DNA of 64,000 nucleotides from Eonycteris spelaea (GCA_003508835.1 PUFA01000077.1:3548001-3612000), one strand, 5' to 3'; positions 45,494 to 59,510 are shown, counted from the first letter of the stretch. Translations and numbers: made by a program. The notes: generated by a model not told the origin, from the letters alone.

Positions 45494-45690
45494 CACTCTG
45501 TGGTTCTCGACTTTATGAGGCATACGAATTACTCTGAGAGCTTGTTTAAAATGTTGGTGCTTATGGTCTGTTCCCCAAGATTAGGATTCATTAGGCATAC
45601 GGGGTGGGGAGAAGGAAGGGGGACTTTGGGGGCCAGACAAGAACCAGTATAATAGGCTATTCTGATGCAAGTAATGTAAGAACCACAGTT
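45494..45690 (+). mobile_element. MER5-like non-autonomous hAT DNA transposon remnant
   Basis: Starts GTGGTTCTCGACTTTATGAG and ends GTAAGAACCACAG, imperfect terminal inverted repeats of the hAT-Charlie MER5 type, with internal GGCTATTCTGATGCAAGTAA. Confidence 0.65.
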
Positions 45691-46789
45691 AGAGAAATGG
45701 ATTATTCGAATAAATTGCCCGAGTTAATCTGTTTATGCCCTGAATGTTGAATTGCTTGGTCTGATTCATAATGTAATTTTAATATATTATGAACAGCATT
45801 TACTATGAATTGGACGGACATTAAGGTTTAGATCGCTTCATGACAAACCATGGGTGCTCCTCCACGAAATCATCTCCACACTGTAAGCAGCAGAACAGCC
45901 TTTTATTTACTTTGCTGGTGGTACAAAGCAGCAGTGTGTGTATTGCTTAATTGCAATATAGTAGTTGCATTTATACAAATGCACAGTCTACCTTTTCATG
46001 AAATGGCTCTGTGCATCCTTGTTCCCAAGTTCTGATTAAGGGAAGAGGACTTGGGGTTAACAGTGAGATCCGAAAGAGAGGTGACTGAGGGTTGTCATTC
46101 AAACCTCCTGCAGAAATTACAAAATTTTCATGAACTGATTCAAACTTTATCTGCATCTAGTTTCTCATTATGCAGAATTAACATACCTTGGCTTGATTTT
46201 AATGCTGTTCCCAGAACACTCCTAAGACTACAACATTAAACCAATACCGACCACCTGATTTTCAGCAGCACCGTCTAGCAATAACTGCAACATACACACT
46301 ATGAAAGTAAGAAAACAACACCCACATGTATTCTTCCTGTTTATTTTAAAACGTTTTGAGTTAGGTCTTGTTTTTCTATTCTGCTTTGGGCAAGAGCTAT
46401 TAGAAATTTCAGAATAAAAACTGAACAACAGTCTCTTGCCAATTTAAATTGAGCAAAAAAAATATGACAGCTAATAGAGAAACAAGCTGGCTCAGTCGCT
46501 CCCACAATCCAGGACTGCAAATGTGTATAAAGTAGACACCACTTAAGATTCTAAACCACAGATGCAAAGTTCTATGAGTAATCTATGTCCCCAGGGGTTT
46601 GCCAGTGGAGAAATAGCATATGCCTATTCAAACGCAAACAGGACTTGTGCTGTTAGTAATTACACAATTGAGAGCTGAAATCAACACTGTCACTTCATTC
46701 AATGCCTTCCATTTATATCCTAAACTTCTATGCATTACATTCACTCCCAATGGAATTCGAGCATAAGCCCCTACACCAGAGCAACCTCT

Positions 46790-47640
46790 GCTCTCTAAGA
46801 ATATTCAGTTCCTTCCGCAAATACTCATTAGCTCCTACTGTGCACGAAGCACTGTGCTGAGCACTGGTGCGATGTAAGGAGCTGGATCGAACATAGTCCC
46901 CTGCCCTCCATAACATCAGACAGACACAGAAATAACTGGAAAAGGCACACGACTTAAAACTTGGGAATAGTTTATTGCTGGAATTTTCCATTTAACATTT
47001 TCAGATGAAGACTGAGTATAACTGAAATTGTGAAAAGCAAAATCGCAGATAAGGGACAACCACTGAAATCCTGACTGACCTAGTCAGGAGAGTCACAGAA
47101 GACTGTGGAGTGTCGTTTGAGCTGTGTGTGATGTGAAGAGAAATGGGCATAACGAGAGAGGAGAGGAGGATAATCTTGACAGAGGGAACAGGATGCGTAA
47201 CGATTCTGTGTAGGGTGGAGGCGCAGCACATGCACGAGACGAGGAAACAGCCAGTCTGACCAGTGAAGGGAGAGCGAACGTGAGCATGGAGTGAAATGAG
47301 GCTGGAGAAGTAAGTAGAGGCCAGGTCACGTGGTATTCTTTATCCTAAAAGCGATGGAAAGGCCTAAAGGGGCTTGAGCTGGTGGAAGTTTAATCCCATG
47401 CGGAAGCATTAATCTCCATACAGTATGGATATGAACTGGAGGGAATCAAGAATGGATATAATAGATGAGTGTGGAAACAACGTCAATAATTCAGACGAAA
47501 AACAGTGCTACGTCACACCAAAGTGTAGTGGAAAGGGAGAAAATGTGCAGAGTTAGGACAAGGACTTGTTAATGGACTGGGTGTGAGAGTTGAGGGGCAG
47601 GAAGGTGTGAATGTGATGCCTGAGTTATGAACACTTAACC
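46790..47640 (+). repeat. L2-like LINE remnant
   Basis: CTCCTACTGTGCACGAAGCACTG, GAGCACTGGTGCGATGTAAG, GTCCCCTGCCCTCCATAAC and, further on, GGCCAGGTCACGTGGTATTC resemble L2 3' sequence. Boundaries are approximate. Confidence 0.5.
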
Positions 47641-48194
47641 GTTATGATGACCAAACACAACTCTGTAACGTCACTTCTTAAGTTTTAATTGGCTTATAAG
47701 AAAGACACAGATATACATATTCATTTGCTAATACTCTAGAATTAAACAGTTAAAATAAGAGATATGACTAGTAGCTTGAAAACATTTATCAGTAGTTTTA
47801 AAAATCAACGAAGGGAGTTGATTTCAAGTAAAGTTATATTGAACTTTAAATATTGAAAAGACTTTTATTCATAATGGAGGCTTAAAAGGAATGATCACCA
47901 GGAAATAACTCAGCTTTGTTCCTAACTCTAACTTATAATAAAGCATTTTAAAACTCAAAATGCAATGTAAGTCCACTTCTTTTCAGCCACTCTGAAACCT
48001 GCATGCAAGAAGTAGCAGCCATTTGGCTCGATGGCTCACCAGCTTGTGCGTGAGCCTCATGAAAGTTTACGTCTTCGGGTCCGCTTAGTAACGTGGACTG
48101 TGGGATATATGAGCACGAATGGGTGGGTATCCGGTGAGAGAAGGTGGTTTTACCAAAAGCTTCACCACAAGGGTAAAGACTCTCATCCAGTCTT

Positions 48195-48345
48195 AACATA
48201 GACAGGCTGAGACACTGTCGTCAACTCCATTTGCCGATGAAGAGATGGAGTTTCAAAAGATGTGTGACATCGCCGAAGTGGGAGGTAAGTGATTGAGCCA
48301 GGTCCGAAACCAGGCTCCCTAAGCCAGCTCAGCTCTCTTTCCACG
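48195..48345 (-). repeat. MIR-like fragment, reverse orientation
   Basis: Diverged match: CATTTGCCGATGAAGAGATGG and CAGGTCCGAAACCAGGCTCC occupy the order of a reversed MIR. Confidence 0.5.
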
Positions 48346-48809
48346 ACAGCATGATCTCTCTCCGTCACACCACACGAGGGCCTCAATTCGACACGGCCAA
48401 GATGCAGCTTTCACTCTCATTTCTCTTCATGGAAACTTAAAACTACTTTTTCTTCTACTGTAATCCTTTTACCTCACGTTATAATCAGACGCCGTGTCTA
48501 TAGTTATTAGTTACAATTACCATCACTTATCAGAGCTTTCTGAGTGCTTTGGTACCTAAACATCTTCCTCTGTGATTACTTTTAGACTCATCCCTTTATC
48601 TTCATGCTTCTGGACATGCATTAGAAGTGCACTTCATAACTGCTCTTCCTCTTGCCCTCTCTGCCCCTTTCCAGCACCATTTCATTGAGTCCTCTCTTAT
48701 CTAGCCTGGAACTCATTCCCTTCCCATTCATTGCCCAGAGAGGCCTGCATAAAATGCAAACCTGATGATTTTCTTCCCAAATTTGAAAACTTCCAGTGGC
48801 TGCCTATCA

Positions 48810-48983
48810 CAGCAGTTCTCAAACTGTGATCCTTGGACTAACAGGGTTAGAGTCACCTGAAAGCTTGTCAGAAATGTGACTCCTTTTCAGACCTACAGAA
48901 TCAGACACCCTGGGGATAGAGCCCAGAACCCATTTTTTTAACAAGCCCACCAGGTGATTCTGATGCAAGTCTGAGAACCACTG
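48810..48983 (+). mobile_element. MER5-like non-autonomous hAT DNA transposon remnant
   Basis: Begins CAGCAGTTCTCAAACTGTGA and ends TGAGAACCACTG, with internal CCACCAGGTGATTCTGATGC; the ends form the MER5-type inverted repeat. Confidence 0.75.
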
Positions 48984-49044
48984 ACCTAGAGGATGAAATC
49001 TAAACTGTTTTTAGTGAGGCACCTAAGACTCTAAATCTGAAATT

Positions 49045-49235
49045 AAGCTCCCTGGATTCAGATCTCAACTCTACCACTGTTTAACTATGAAACCTTACAC
49101 GACCCTTCTCTCTCTTAAGACTCGGTTTTCTCATCGGTATCCAGCTCATAGGATTCTTAAGAGTATTACATGAAATAATCCATGTAAGTTGCCTAGCACA
49201 ATGCTTGGCACAGAAGAATGATTAATAAATGGTAA
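49045..49235 (+). repeat. MIR SINE
   Basis: Contains GATTCAGATCTCAACTCTACC, CTCTCTTAAGACTCGGTTTTC and GCCTAGCACAATGCTTGGCAC. Confidence 0.75.
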
Positions 49236-50404
49236 GTTTTCTTAATTAGAGAAATATTTACTAGTCCTTGATTAAGCTGTGCTCTCTCACACCTTCATTC
49301 CGTATTAGATGTTGTTGCTTTGGCCTAGGATGCCCTTCTCCACCTAATCTCCCTGGCAAACTCCAACGTATTCATGAAGATTCAGGTGAGGTATCACCAC
49401 TCCTCTGTGAAGTTCCCTTCCCCGTGATTTTGCTCTTCCCTTGCAATGCAATAGGCCCCTCTCTCTGCTCCCATGTTGTCTGTTGAGGCAACTCTATCCC
49501 TTTGCATGTCTTTGAATACAGGGGCAGTCATCCTTGCACTCCACAGAGCTTAGCCTCTTTCCTGGGAGATAATAGCCAGATGATAAATGTTTGTTGAATG
49601 AAGTTACTTGGCATCAAAAAACTTGAATTGGAACTTGAATTCTTGCTCTCTTACTAACTAGCTATGTCACTTCAAGCCCATGTTTCTTCATCTGCAAAGC
49701 AGGATTATTGGACTGAGTGGTTTGTAACCATTTTTTAAGAATTAAAACCTTATTTTCAAATAAAATCTCAGAATGAATATCGACATCTAAATTCAGAGTG
49801 GCTCCCCTTATATTGGGGGTTGGGAGCCTGGATCCCAACTAACCAGCTACCTCCCTTCTCCCTACAGTACCTTCTTAGAAGCCTGGAAATTCAAGGAGTG
49901 TAATTTATGAAAATGAACAAAGAAAAACAAACAATAACTGAGTTAATTCCACTATTAAATACTCTTCTAAATCCAAATCTTTGTTGTATAAAGTTACCTA
50001 CACACACCCAAAATCTGACCCAAATCACCCCTAGGCCAGATCTTTCATTGATGAGTGATAGAAACTCTCACTCCAGTCAAGCTCTTCCCCCAAGGAGTTC
50101 AAGCTCATTTCTGCCCCACACTTCTCCTCATGCTGCTTTTCTGCCCTGAAGTCCTCTTTCCACTGTGTTCATCCAAACTACAGTCAATCCATCGCCTTCC
50201 CCAGGGTCAGCATCTTCACAGCAATCGCCTTCTCAGCTGTGGCACCCACTACACCACCCTCAATTCAAGAACCTATAGATTCTACCCAAGACACTTGTCT
50301 CTTGTCTTTCTAGGCTTCCCTGTTTTATTTGAGTATGTTTGCCTCAGCAGCAAGAGCATCAATTCCAAGAGAACAGGAGAAAGAAACAACATGATATAAA
50401 AAGA

Positions 50405-50540
50405 CTAAGAGTCTGGGCTAGTTCTCTAAAACTCAGATTTCTTTCAACAAAAATAATACTAGTTCTTATCACCCAGGGTTGATATGAAGACCAAATGATA
50501 TAATGCATGCTAAGCAAATAGCTCAGTGCCTGAAATACAG
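50405..50540 (+). repeat. MIR fragment
   Basis: 3' part of a MIR: AAAATAATACTAGTTCTTATC, GGGTTGATATGAAGACCAAATG and CTCAGTGCCTGAAATACAG. Confidence 0.7.
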
Positions 50541-50984
50541 AAAACACACAAAAGTGCTCATTATTATATTCAGGAAGATAAAGACTGCATCATCTGCTAT
50601 TATGTTCTCAGCAGTTAGCAGTGCTAGGCACATGATAGGTGCTTAGTAGTGACACAGGTTCAGGAAAATTCCCTTTACTTATGGTGAGATTATCGATAAA
50701 TTATTGTTAGAAATTTTATGAACCACTCTTTCCTCATGCTTCCTAACCTCAAGCAAAAAACGAGCAGCACTTCAAAGGCAGTATTGAAGGCAAAGGTTTC
50801 GATGCTCTATTGAAATTGGAAAGCCCCAAGAATTTGAGCTTCAACTCAAGAAATTATTTGAGCTCAAACATAAGGAAGTTTATGCTTTCTACTGGAATGT
50901 CATCGTCACTTGCTTAGCAGTACAATGGTACCCTTTTTGAGAGGAAGCAAAACTGCCTTTTCTGTGATTCCACTTGCAATCAAA

Positions 50985-52480
50985 CAATAGCTAGAGACAT
51001 TCAACAAACTAGGAATAAAAGAGAACTTCCCCCACCTGATTAGACTCCTACAAAAAACTCACAGCTAACATTATACTTACTAATGACAGACTGAACACTT
51101 TCCCCTAAGATGGGGGCGGACAAGGATGTCCTCTTTCACACCTCTGTTCAACACTGCGAATCTAGCCAGGGCAGTGAGGCAAGAAAAACAAATAAAAGAC
51201 ATACACATCGGAAAGGAATACAATTGTCCCTATTCACAGATGACATGACAATCCTAATGAATCTGTTAAAATATATTAGAACTAGTAAATGAATTCAAGA
51301 AGGTTGCATGGTGCAAGAGAATCATAAAAAGCAGGGTTTTTCATATGGCTAGCAACGGACAATCTGAAAGGAAACTACAAAAACAATTGCATTTACAATA
51401 GTATCCTTAAAAAATTCTAAAATATTTTGGGATCGACTTAACAAAAGAAGTGTTAGACTTGTACACTAAAAACAAGAGAGCATCACTGGAATAAATACAT
51501 TGAAGAAGACCTAAATCAATGAGAAGACATCCATGTTCATGAATCGGAAGAAAATATTGCTAAAATGGCAAGAAAGTAAAAGGATGACCCACGGAATGGG
51601 AGAAAATATTTACAAACCATATATCTGATAAGGGTCTAATGTTCAGCATGTACAAAGAATTCTTACAACTCAGCAATAAAATGACACATGATCCAAATTT
51701 TGAAATTATCAAAGGACTGGAATAGACATTTCTTAAAAGAAGATATACAAGTGGACAAAAAGTACATGAAAAGATGCTCAACATCATTACTTACTAGGGT
51801 AATGCAAATCAAAACTATGATGAGATACTACTTCACACCCACTAAGATGGCTAAAATTAAAAAGATAGTAATGAGTGTTAGAAAAGATGTGGAAAAATTG
51901 TGACCCTCACACATCATTGGTAGGATTGCAAGATGGTGCAGCCACTTGAGAAAACATTTTGACAATTCCTCAGAATGTTAAAATAGAGTTGCCATATGAC
52001 CCAGGAATTTCGTTCCTAGATATATACCCAGGAGAAGTAAAAACACACAAAACCTGTACATAAATACTCATAGCAGAATTCTCAAATGACGAATGCATAA
52101 ACAAAATGAGATATACTCATACAATAAAATATTATTCAGCAAAAAAAAAAATGAAATCCTGATACATGTATGAACCTTAAAAATAACATGCTAAGTGAAA
52201 AAAGCCAAATATAAAGACCACATATTGTATGATTTCATTTCTATGTAACATCTACAATAGGCAAATCTGAGAGAAAGAAAGTGTATTAGTGGCCGTCAAG
52301 GGATGTGGGAATGATTACTTTCGGGTTTGAAGTTTTGTTCAGGGTGACAAAAATGTTCTAACATGACATAGTGGTGACATTTGCATATCTATGGTTTTAT
52401 TAAAAACTACTGAAATGTACAATTTAAAAGTGTGGACTTATTATTTATGAATTATATCTCAAAAAGAGCTGCTTAAAAGA
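50985..52480 (+). mobile_element. Old L1 LINE fragment, ORF2 3' part and 3' UTR
   Basis: The 5' part encodes a broken reverse-transcriptase segment including LSLFTDDM (51220-51250), where active L1s have FADD. Downstream are L1 segments such as GAGATACTACTTCACACCCAC and ATTATTCAGC with an A-run. It has many stops and frameshifts, so it is inactive. The join near 51580 lacks intervening sequence, so the copy is internally deleted or a composite. Confidence 0.85.
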
Positions 52481-52924
52481 GAGAGCTAGTGAGATTATCC
52501 CTGCAGGGAAGCAAATTCCAAAGGATCTGAATTCACAGGAAAGGAACATTAACCTTGATCTTCAGCTTTCAGGTCAGTGCCTTCAAAGCTGTCTCGAGTT
52601 ACCTCAGTTGCCCTCCAAACCTGACAATTAAAGGACGACTAAAGCGTTTGAGTTGTAGGGTAGGTAGACCTATTATAAACAACCCCTGTGTTTGATGAAA
52701 CCCTCTACATTCCTAAAAATAGGATTTCCTGGGACTTTCTCAGATCATTTCAGGCTCTCTGCCATACCACTTTCATCAGGCTTCCTGTTTCATCTTACTT
52801 TCAAATAAAATAGCCTAAGAAGAGGACCGAGTTCTCGCCTACAGATCTCAGTGGGTTCGATTCTTAATGGCAACAGACTGTAATGAGTTTGTGGGACAGT
52901 TGTAGGAATTTAAGAACAATGCCT

Positions 52925-53420
52925 TGGAACAGCATGGATGGGCCTTGAGGGCATGATGTTCAGTGACATAAATCAGACCAAGAAAGACAAATACTGTATG
53001 ATCTCACTTACATGTAGAATCTAAAAACAGCAACAAAACCGAGCTCATAGATATAAAGTACAGATTAGCAATTGCCAGAGACAGGGGGTGGGTGTGGGTG
53101 AAATGAATAAAATGGGTCAAAAGATATGAACTTCCTGTTATAAAATAAATTTCATGGGGATGTAATATGCAGCACGATGATTATAGTCAATAATACTGAA
53201 TAATGCTAAAGAGTACATCTAAAAAGTTCTCATCACCAGAAAAAAACAATTTTGCAATAAGGTGTGGTGATGAATGTTAACTAGACACTGTGGTGATCAT
53301 ATCACAACATATACAAATATCTAATCATTATGCTATACACCTGAAACTAACATAATGTTGTCTGTCAATTATACCTCAATTTAAAAACAAAAACAAAAAC
53401 AATAATGCCTTGCATTTGAA
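52925..53420 (+). mobile_element. L1 LINE 3' end
   Basis: Contains ACTGTATGATCTCACTTACATG, GACAGGGGGTGGGTGTGGG, CTATACACCTGAAACTAAC and CAATTATACCTCAATTT, ending in an A-rich AAAAC tail. This is the 3' UTR type common in laurasiatherian mammals. Confidence 0.85.
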
Positions 53421-54179
53421 GAACGATTCATAAACAAACAAACAAAAATGAAACACACCACCCTATGAGTCAGAAGAATCAAGGCTGGCTCACTCTTCCC
53501 ACTTTGCAATCAATAGGCAAGATCACAGAGCTAAAGGACCTTGCCTGGGAGAGCAGGACAGCCCATATAACAAACAGGACGGAGGGAGAGGAAAAGCAAG
53601 TGTTATGAGTTACAGCATCACTGTCACGAAACAAGACACACCACAGGTGACAGCGAGTCCTTAGTAGCTGCCTGCTCTTCACCAGGCAGCACACTTTAGA
53701 GTATCATCATTGCCAATATAGGAAAAAACAAGCTCCGATATATCGGGCAACTTGCTAAGTTCAACCACCTATTAATTGGGGGAGCCGTCTTTTCTCCATG
53801 ATTTCCCGATGAAGATTATAAAACTGGGAAGACCTTTAAAAAACAAAATGAGAATTTTAACTATTTGCTAGAAGAAACCTGAGTCTATTAAAAGCAGAGA
53901 ATCTGATAAATTTTTGATAAGTCTTTGATACTCGATAATGTTTTCTAATACAGAACATATCGGAAGCAACAGATAAACTTCTATTCTAGGCTGACCTTAT
54001 TCTTACCCAAAGAAAGAATAGATGGCCATGAGGAAGTGACCAGAACCGTGGGCGTCACAGCCATGTCATTTCCCAGCTCATAAGAGATCAAAGAGAATGC
54101 TGGTCATTCTGAGACAATTACCTAAACTTTGGAAAACCAGAGTTTTATAAATTCATATGATATTGCTTCAATGCAGATT

Positions 54180-54690
54180 TAGTAAGCACTAACTACATTA
54201 GCTGATGCTTATAGAAAGCTTACTCTGAGCCAAGTACTACTTGATATCAGGGATACTGAGATAAAAAGCATGTGTTAATTGGGAGATTGGGAAGTCAACA
54301 GTTTGTTAAAACACAACATAATGAGTTCTGTCATAGGTACGCAGTAGTTATGAGTGGAGGACTGAGAACTGGCTCAGTCTCTACTCCATCTGAACACCAA
54401 TCTGGGTGGAGTCAGGGAAGAACAGGTGTCATCAGAAGCAATAGCAAGTGGAAGGCCCTGTGTGTGTTCAGGAAGACCATGTGGCTGGAGCGGAATGACA
54501 GCTCGGGGAGCGAGAGCAGATGATGTCAAAAAGGCCATCAGAGGCTGATTCATGCAGGGCCTCACAGGTCATAGTGGAGCCTTTGTGCTTCACTTGGGTG
54601 TGATGAGAAGCTACTAGGTTTGAGCCAGGCAGTGACATCATCTGATTGGTTTCCAGGGCTCACTCTGACTGGTATCTAGAGAATGGACAT
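54180..54690 (+). repeat. L2-like LINE remnant
   Basis: CTGAGCCAAGTACTACTTGATA, CAGGGCCTCACAGGTCATAG and CCAGGCAGTGACATCATCTG follow an L2-like order parallel to the copy near 46790-47640. Confidence 0.45.
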
Positions 54691-55654
54691 TGAATAGGCT
54701 CCCCTTACGGCCACTGGCTGGGGAGCCTGTGACTGTGCAGCCTGGGCGCCCTGCAAGAATGATGACGGACCGTGGGTGGTGGCTGTCTTTCTCAAATATT
54801 CAAAGGGATAAGCAAAACAGATGAGTTTTATTTTGCGTACTTCCTTGGACAAAACTGGAAGTTACAGAGAGTATGTTTCATTTCACAATAAGAACTTTCT
54901 AGCAATCAGTGCTGCCAGAATTCTCTTACAAAAAAAAAAAAAAAGAGTTCACAGTCACTATCTGAGGAAGGCTGGGGGGTGTTGGTCAGGGATTTTTGTA
55001 AAGCATCTAAACTCAGAGGAAGTTTGACTACACAGTATGTAAAGTTCTTCCAGCTCTAGGCATCTATTATTTTCTCCTCTTCTTAAAGTTTTCTTAGGGA
55101 GTTGAGTTCTCCCTCTGTAATGACCAATGAAAAGCTACTCAAATTAAATTAAATAACCAGAATTCAGTTTTATTTTATCCTGGTAAATCAGAAGGAAAGA
55201 TAAGTATCCTTATACATACCTTGTTCTTACTCTTTCATCTCCTGAAGGAAATACACATATAGATATAGATAAGTATGAACAGATATATAATTGGTGTGCG
55301 CAATTTAATTTATGCCAGTTAAAGGAAATACTGGTCGAGGCGAGGCTAAAAAAAGGAGAAAGAAACATCTTTCACAAAATCATCTGATGGACTTCAGCAG
55401 GAGAAGAATTAATGGACTTCTGGGTACATCCTGAAGACAGGCAGGAAGACGAGCCTGACCTTAGATTGCCTCTCCCAGCCTTATAGGCCTCTCACAATCT
55501 TTTGCAAACAGAGAGCCACTGCAGAGTTGAAATCCAATAACCTCAGCTTGCCACTAGAGTATTATGCAAGAGAATGCAGAAGTTCTGGCCCTTACATCCT
55601 CCTGCTAAGCTTCTGTTGCTCTAATAAGAGATGTTATTCAACTCGTTAATTACT

Positions 55655-55840
55655 AAAATCCTGGGCTGTCAGGCTTGATTAGAGTCACGGCTCGGATACT
55701 CACTAGCTGTGTGTCCTCGACTGAGTTAGGAAACCTCTCTAGATCTCCATTTACTCACATGTAAAACGGAAATAATCCCAGTACCTCCCTCATAGGGTTG
55801 TCGTGGAGATTAAATCAAATAATCCACGTAGTGTCAATTG
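55655..55840 (+). repeat. MIR SINE
   Basis: Contains CTCACTAGCTGTGTGTCCTCG, CCTCTCTAGATCTCCATTTAC and CATAGGGTTGTCGTGGAGATT, a clear MIR. Confidence 0.85.
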
Positions 55841-56859
55841 TTAGTAACACCAGCTACAACATCACACAAATTATCTCATCAACTGTCGAATTCTCTGAAC
55901 GGCCTTGCAAAGTACACATTGCTTTCTCTTTTTGACAAAGACTCACGGAAGTTGGAGTAATTTCCCAAGTTCATTCAAACTCAGGTCTGCCTAGCCAGAG
56001 TCCAGCTTCTAAGTATTTCTTGCTATGGTCCACATCATTATGGTACATTTAGTTTTATTACTTTTAAAAGAAATAAAACTAACCTGGAGGACAGTTAGGT
56101 TTTTCTCTAGTGTCTTTAACAGTTCAGAAACAGAACAGATTCTGTAGTTTCTCACTTTGGCACCAACTAGAGGTTGGGGCCATTGTACCGATGTCCTCTC
56201 TTTGGGTCACCTGACCAGAGCAGCTGGCTTCGCCTGCCTTCAGGTTCGGGCTCGGTAAATCTCAGTCACAGGCGTGTAGCCTATGGCCTCATGTGACAAA
56301 ATATTTTGCAGAAGATGCTGTTTTCTCTTTTTCCCAGTCTTCCCTTCCTTTCTGCAGCTGTTTCCACTTCTATCTGGGAACTGATAGAAATTCTGAAGCT
56401 CCTATGTTTGCAGTTAGTCTCATGTGACCTTACTATTGACAATAACCGGTTGTTTCACCGTAACTACAACACGATTGATGAGATGACAGGGCTGAGAACA
56501 AAGGCCACCGCCTGACAGAGTGGGGAGCAATCTTCATGTACTGGTTCCTCTCGCAACACATGCCATATTCCAACGATAATAATGACAGTAAGCGTAGTAA
56601 CAGCTAAACAGTAACGTAGGATTTAGCATCCATTCGCTTGCTCATTCAACCACGCAGCGGATATTTTCTTGAGAACCTATTAGTTCCAGGCATCATTTTA
56701 GGCCCTGAAGATGCCAGCAAAAGAATCCAAATACCTGCTTGTGGAGCTTGCATTGTGTTGGATGGAAAAAGACACTAAAATATAAAAATATATCAATTAG
56801 TGATAAGAGCTATAAATAAAGAATAAACAGGGAGGTAAGAGAGATGAGAGAATGAAGTT

Positions 56860-56960
56860 AACTCTTGAGCTTCACAAATAAAGCCATTAGGATAATCCTA
56901 TTTTACAGATGAAGAATTTGAATAATTTGTCCAGTCACCCGGTCAGTGTTAGAACAGGAA
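56860..56960 (-). repeat. MIR fragment, reverse orientation
   Basis: Reads ATTTTACAGATGAAGAATTTG followed by TTGTCCAGTCACCCGGTCAG. Confidence 0.6.
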
Positions 56961-57054
56961 TTTGTCATAGTCTGCTAAGAACAATAATAAACATAGCAAC
57001 GATGATTATTATAGTTGCCATCTAGTAAGATAGTTATATAATTGTATGACGTAG

Positions 57055-57195
57055 TCATAGTCCTGTTTTATGAGTAAAGAAACCAAGACTCAGAAAGATG
57101 AAATTTGCCAAAGACAACACTACAAGTGGTGGAGAAAGGATTTAAACCCAATCTGGGTGGGTCAAAGTCCCTGATCTTGCCACTACACCTTGCCT
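57055..57195 (-). repeat. MIR SINE, reverse orientation
   Basis: Reads GAAACCAAGACTCAGAAAG, AATTTGCCAAAGACAACACT and GGATTTAAACCCAATCTGGG. Confidence 0.7.
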
Positions 57196-59299
57196 CCTTT
57201 GAAGAGTTAGAAATTCTTCTTACGAAACTGAAAGTTTCTTGAAGACAGGCATCACATCTCCATTGTTTCCTGAAAGGTCGACATCTGGCATAGAAAGCAT
57301 TGAACTTTCTACATCTGGACCAGCTGCATCCCCCAGACAGACGGAAATCTAAATACCCAAGAAAGATGGCTGCCAGTTCTCAGTGTCAGAACTTCGCAAC
57401 CTCTTTTGGCAGTGGGGAAGCAGTGTGTAATTAGCCTTGCGGGCAATACTACCCTTGAACCCCAGCGTGCCAAATGGCATTCAAAATTCAGGATGCAATG
57501 ATAACCTGCTCACATCAGCCTAACCGCCCCGAAATGCCCGCCTTCCCACACAGACTTGTGACCTGGACGACTTGTTTGCCTCTTTATTAGAGTTCTGCTT
57601 GTCCAGGAATGAAAGGAATAAACCAGTGGGATGCACATGCCCTGCATTCTAATCAAGGCCACAGCCCTATGGCGTGAAGGGGGCATTGTGATGAGTTTGA
57701 AGAGCGTGCAGACACTTCATCGCCCGACTCCAGCCCAACAATGCTCTTCTCATTGTTGGTGCTCTGGTGCTCACCGCTGAACTTTGCACTTAGCTGCACG
57801 GACATCACGGCTTTACCCAGGGTAAATCGCATTTTGAGAGCAAGCAAAATTTTCTTTGCTTTTCTTTTTTTCTTTTGGCAGGGCAGGGGGAGAGGAGGCA
57901 TTTAAGATTCAGTGAGAAGGAGACAGTGCTTACAGTCAGGAGAACCTAGGTTCAAACGTCAGAATCGCCACTTTCTAGCTGGTTGAGTTTGGGAGCTGTG
58001 ACTTGTTGGGCTTCTCTGCTCTCCTTGAGTTTTCAGTTCTCAGCTCAGAGAGAGACTTCCCTGACCACATTGCCTCCCACTCCATTATTCTCTTTTTCAT
58101 ACCACCCTTGTGCCTTGGCTTGCTCTGACGCCCAGCTGATGTGACTCTCCCGCTGGTAGACTCCATAAGGTTAAAGACCAATTCTGTGTCCCCTCCCCCT
58201 TTTATCCCCAGAGCCTAGCACAGGGCCTGGCACACAGGGACATTCAATTAACATTAGTTGAATAAATTAGCGAAGGAAAAGAATGGAGAAAAAAGGAAAA
58301 GGAAAACGCAACCAGAACGTGAAAGGCTAAGGCTGAGGAGAAAAGGGATCATTCATCTCGCCTGCAGCTTTACTCTGTGAAGTGGCCGCAGGGTTGCCGG
58401 GGCCTTCTCCCTCCATCTCTAGCCAGCCTGGCCCGAGCTCTCAAGAATTTTCCAGATCCAAAGAAGAAATGAGCCCCAGCTCTAGGAAAAAAATGCCACT
58501 CTCTGGCTTCTCTTTCTATGCACCCACAGACCTGCTGAAAAAATTGCAAAACCCTGTTGAGAATGTCCATGCCCATTCATGCCGCTTCATTTTAGCAAGG
58601 CCTCTGGCATCTCGGCCACCATATTGACTAGCCGTTGAATTGTTTACATACAATGTTGAACATTTTTCCAATCTTTTCAAGCCTTCCACTCCCATCTCTA
58701 TCGGGGAGCAACCTTATCTCCTAGTCTCCTCAGAAGATCAAGGCTATTCTAACATGCTTTATATGCACCACATACAGATTTTATTCCTAGTGATTCCATA
58801 CACAAAATATGCTTTTGAGAGTGAGGACTAATGGTAAAACCTGATTCTCTTTTTTGGCCTAAGGATCAGATTATAGATTGAGGTGTTTCTGAGGACAATT
58901 GCTTCTCTTTTGTCATTTTAGGAAGGTCATTCTCTGGCAGTCTGAATTCATTTTTAGTTGATTTGGAACTACTAGGAATGGATATTTGTACTATAAATAA
59001 TAGGAGTAACAGTAATAAGAATTTAGGGTCCAGCAAATACTGGATGGACAGCCTGTAACATCTGACAACACACCTTCCCAAAGCAAACGTGGCCAGCCAA
59101 AGACTAAGAAAACATGCTCAGGCCAAAGACATCTCTTATAAAGAAGCTGGAAGAGCATCTTTCCTAGCTGTTGTCTGACAAGCAGGGGCCACTGTGGCCC
59201 GTGAGCTTCCTGAAACGTTCTGTCACCCAACCAAAGAAGATGCTCTCAACCCTCGCAAGCTCTTTATTTTAATGCCTGCTTTGAAGCAATACTTATTTG

Positions 59300-59510
59300 A
59301 AATAAAAATAACAAATGATTTGTGGGCTACGTGTCAGGTACCCTTCTAATTTCCTTTTAGACATCACCTCATTAAACTCCGGGAACAAGGACACAGATAG
59401 GTACTATTACCGTCTGTACTTTACGAGGGTAGAAACTGAAGTACGGGGGTTTAAACAGTTGGGCTCTGAAGCCTCAGCGTTTAACCACTACCCCATCCTG
59501 TCTGCCTTGT
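59300..59510 (-). repeat. MIR SINE, reverse orientation
   Basis: Shows CACCTCATTAAACTCCGGGAAC, GATAGGTACTATTACCGTC and GGGTAGAAACTGAAGTACGG. Confidence 0.7.

Larger units (their letters stand above)
42986..46789. other. Proximal upstream region of ENPP2
   Basis: No coding exon was recognised. It includes the T/GT tract (43745-43788), the GCAC microsatellite and one MER5-like element. About 43020-43250 is TE-free and the likeliest place for proximal promoter sites. Confidence 0.6.
53421..58000. other. Intergenic region, mostly old repeats
   Basis: Holds L2-like (54180-54690) and MIR copies. 53480-53700 and 55200-55640 contain no feature I recognise. No gene is supported. Confidence 0.6.

Noticed and set aside
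51110..51903. Possible reverse transcriptase gene
   Set aside because: Fragment of a dead L1 with stops, frameshifts and FTDD in place of FADD.
58370..58627. GC-richer patch open on both strands, possible upstream exon
   Set aside because: No recognised protein, and no splice or transcript evidence for either strand.
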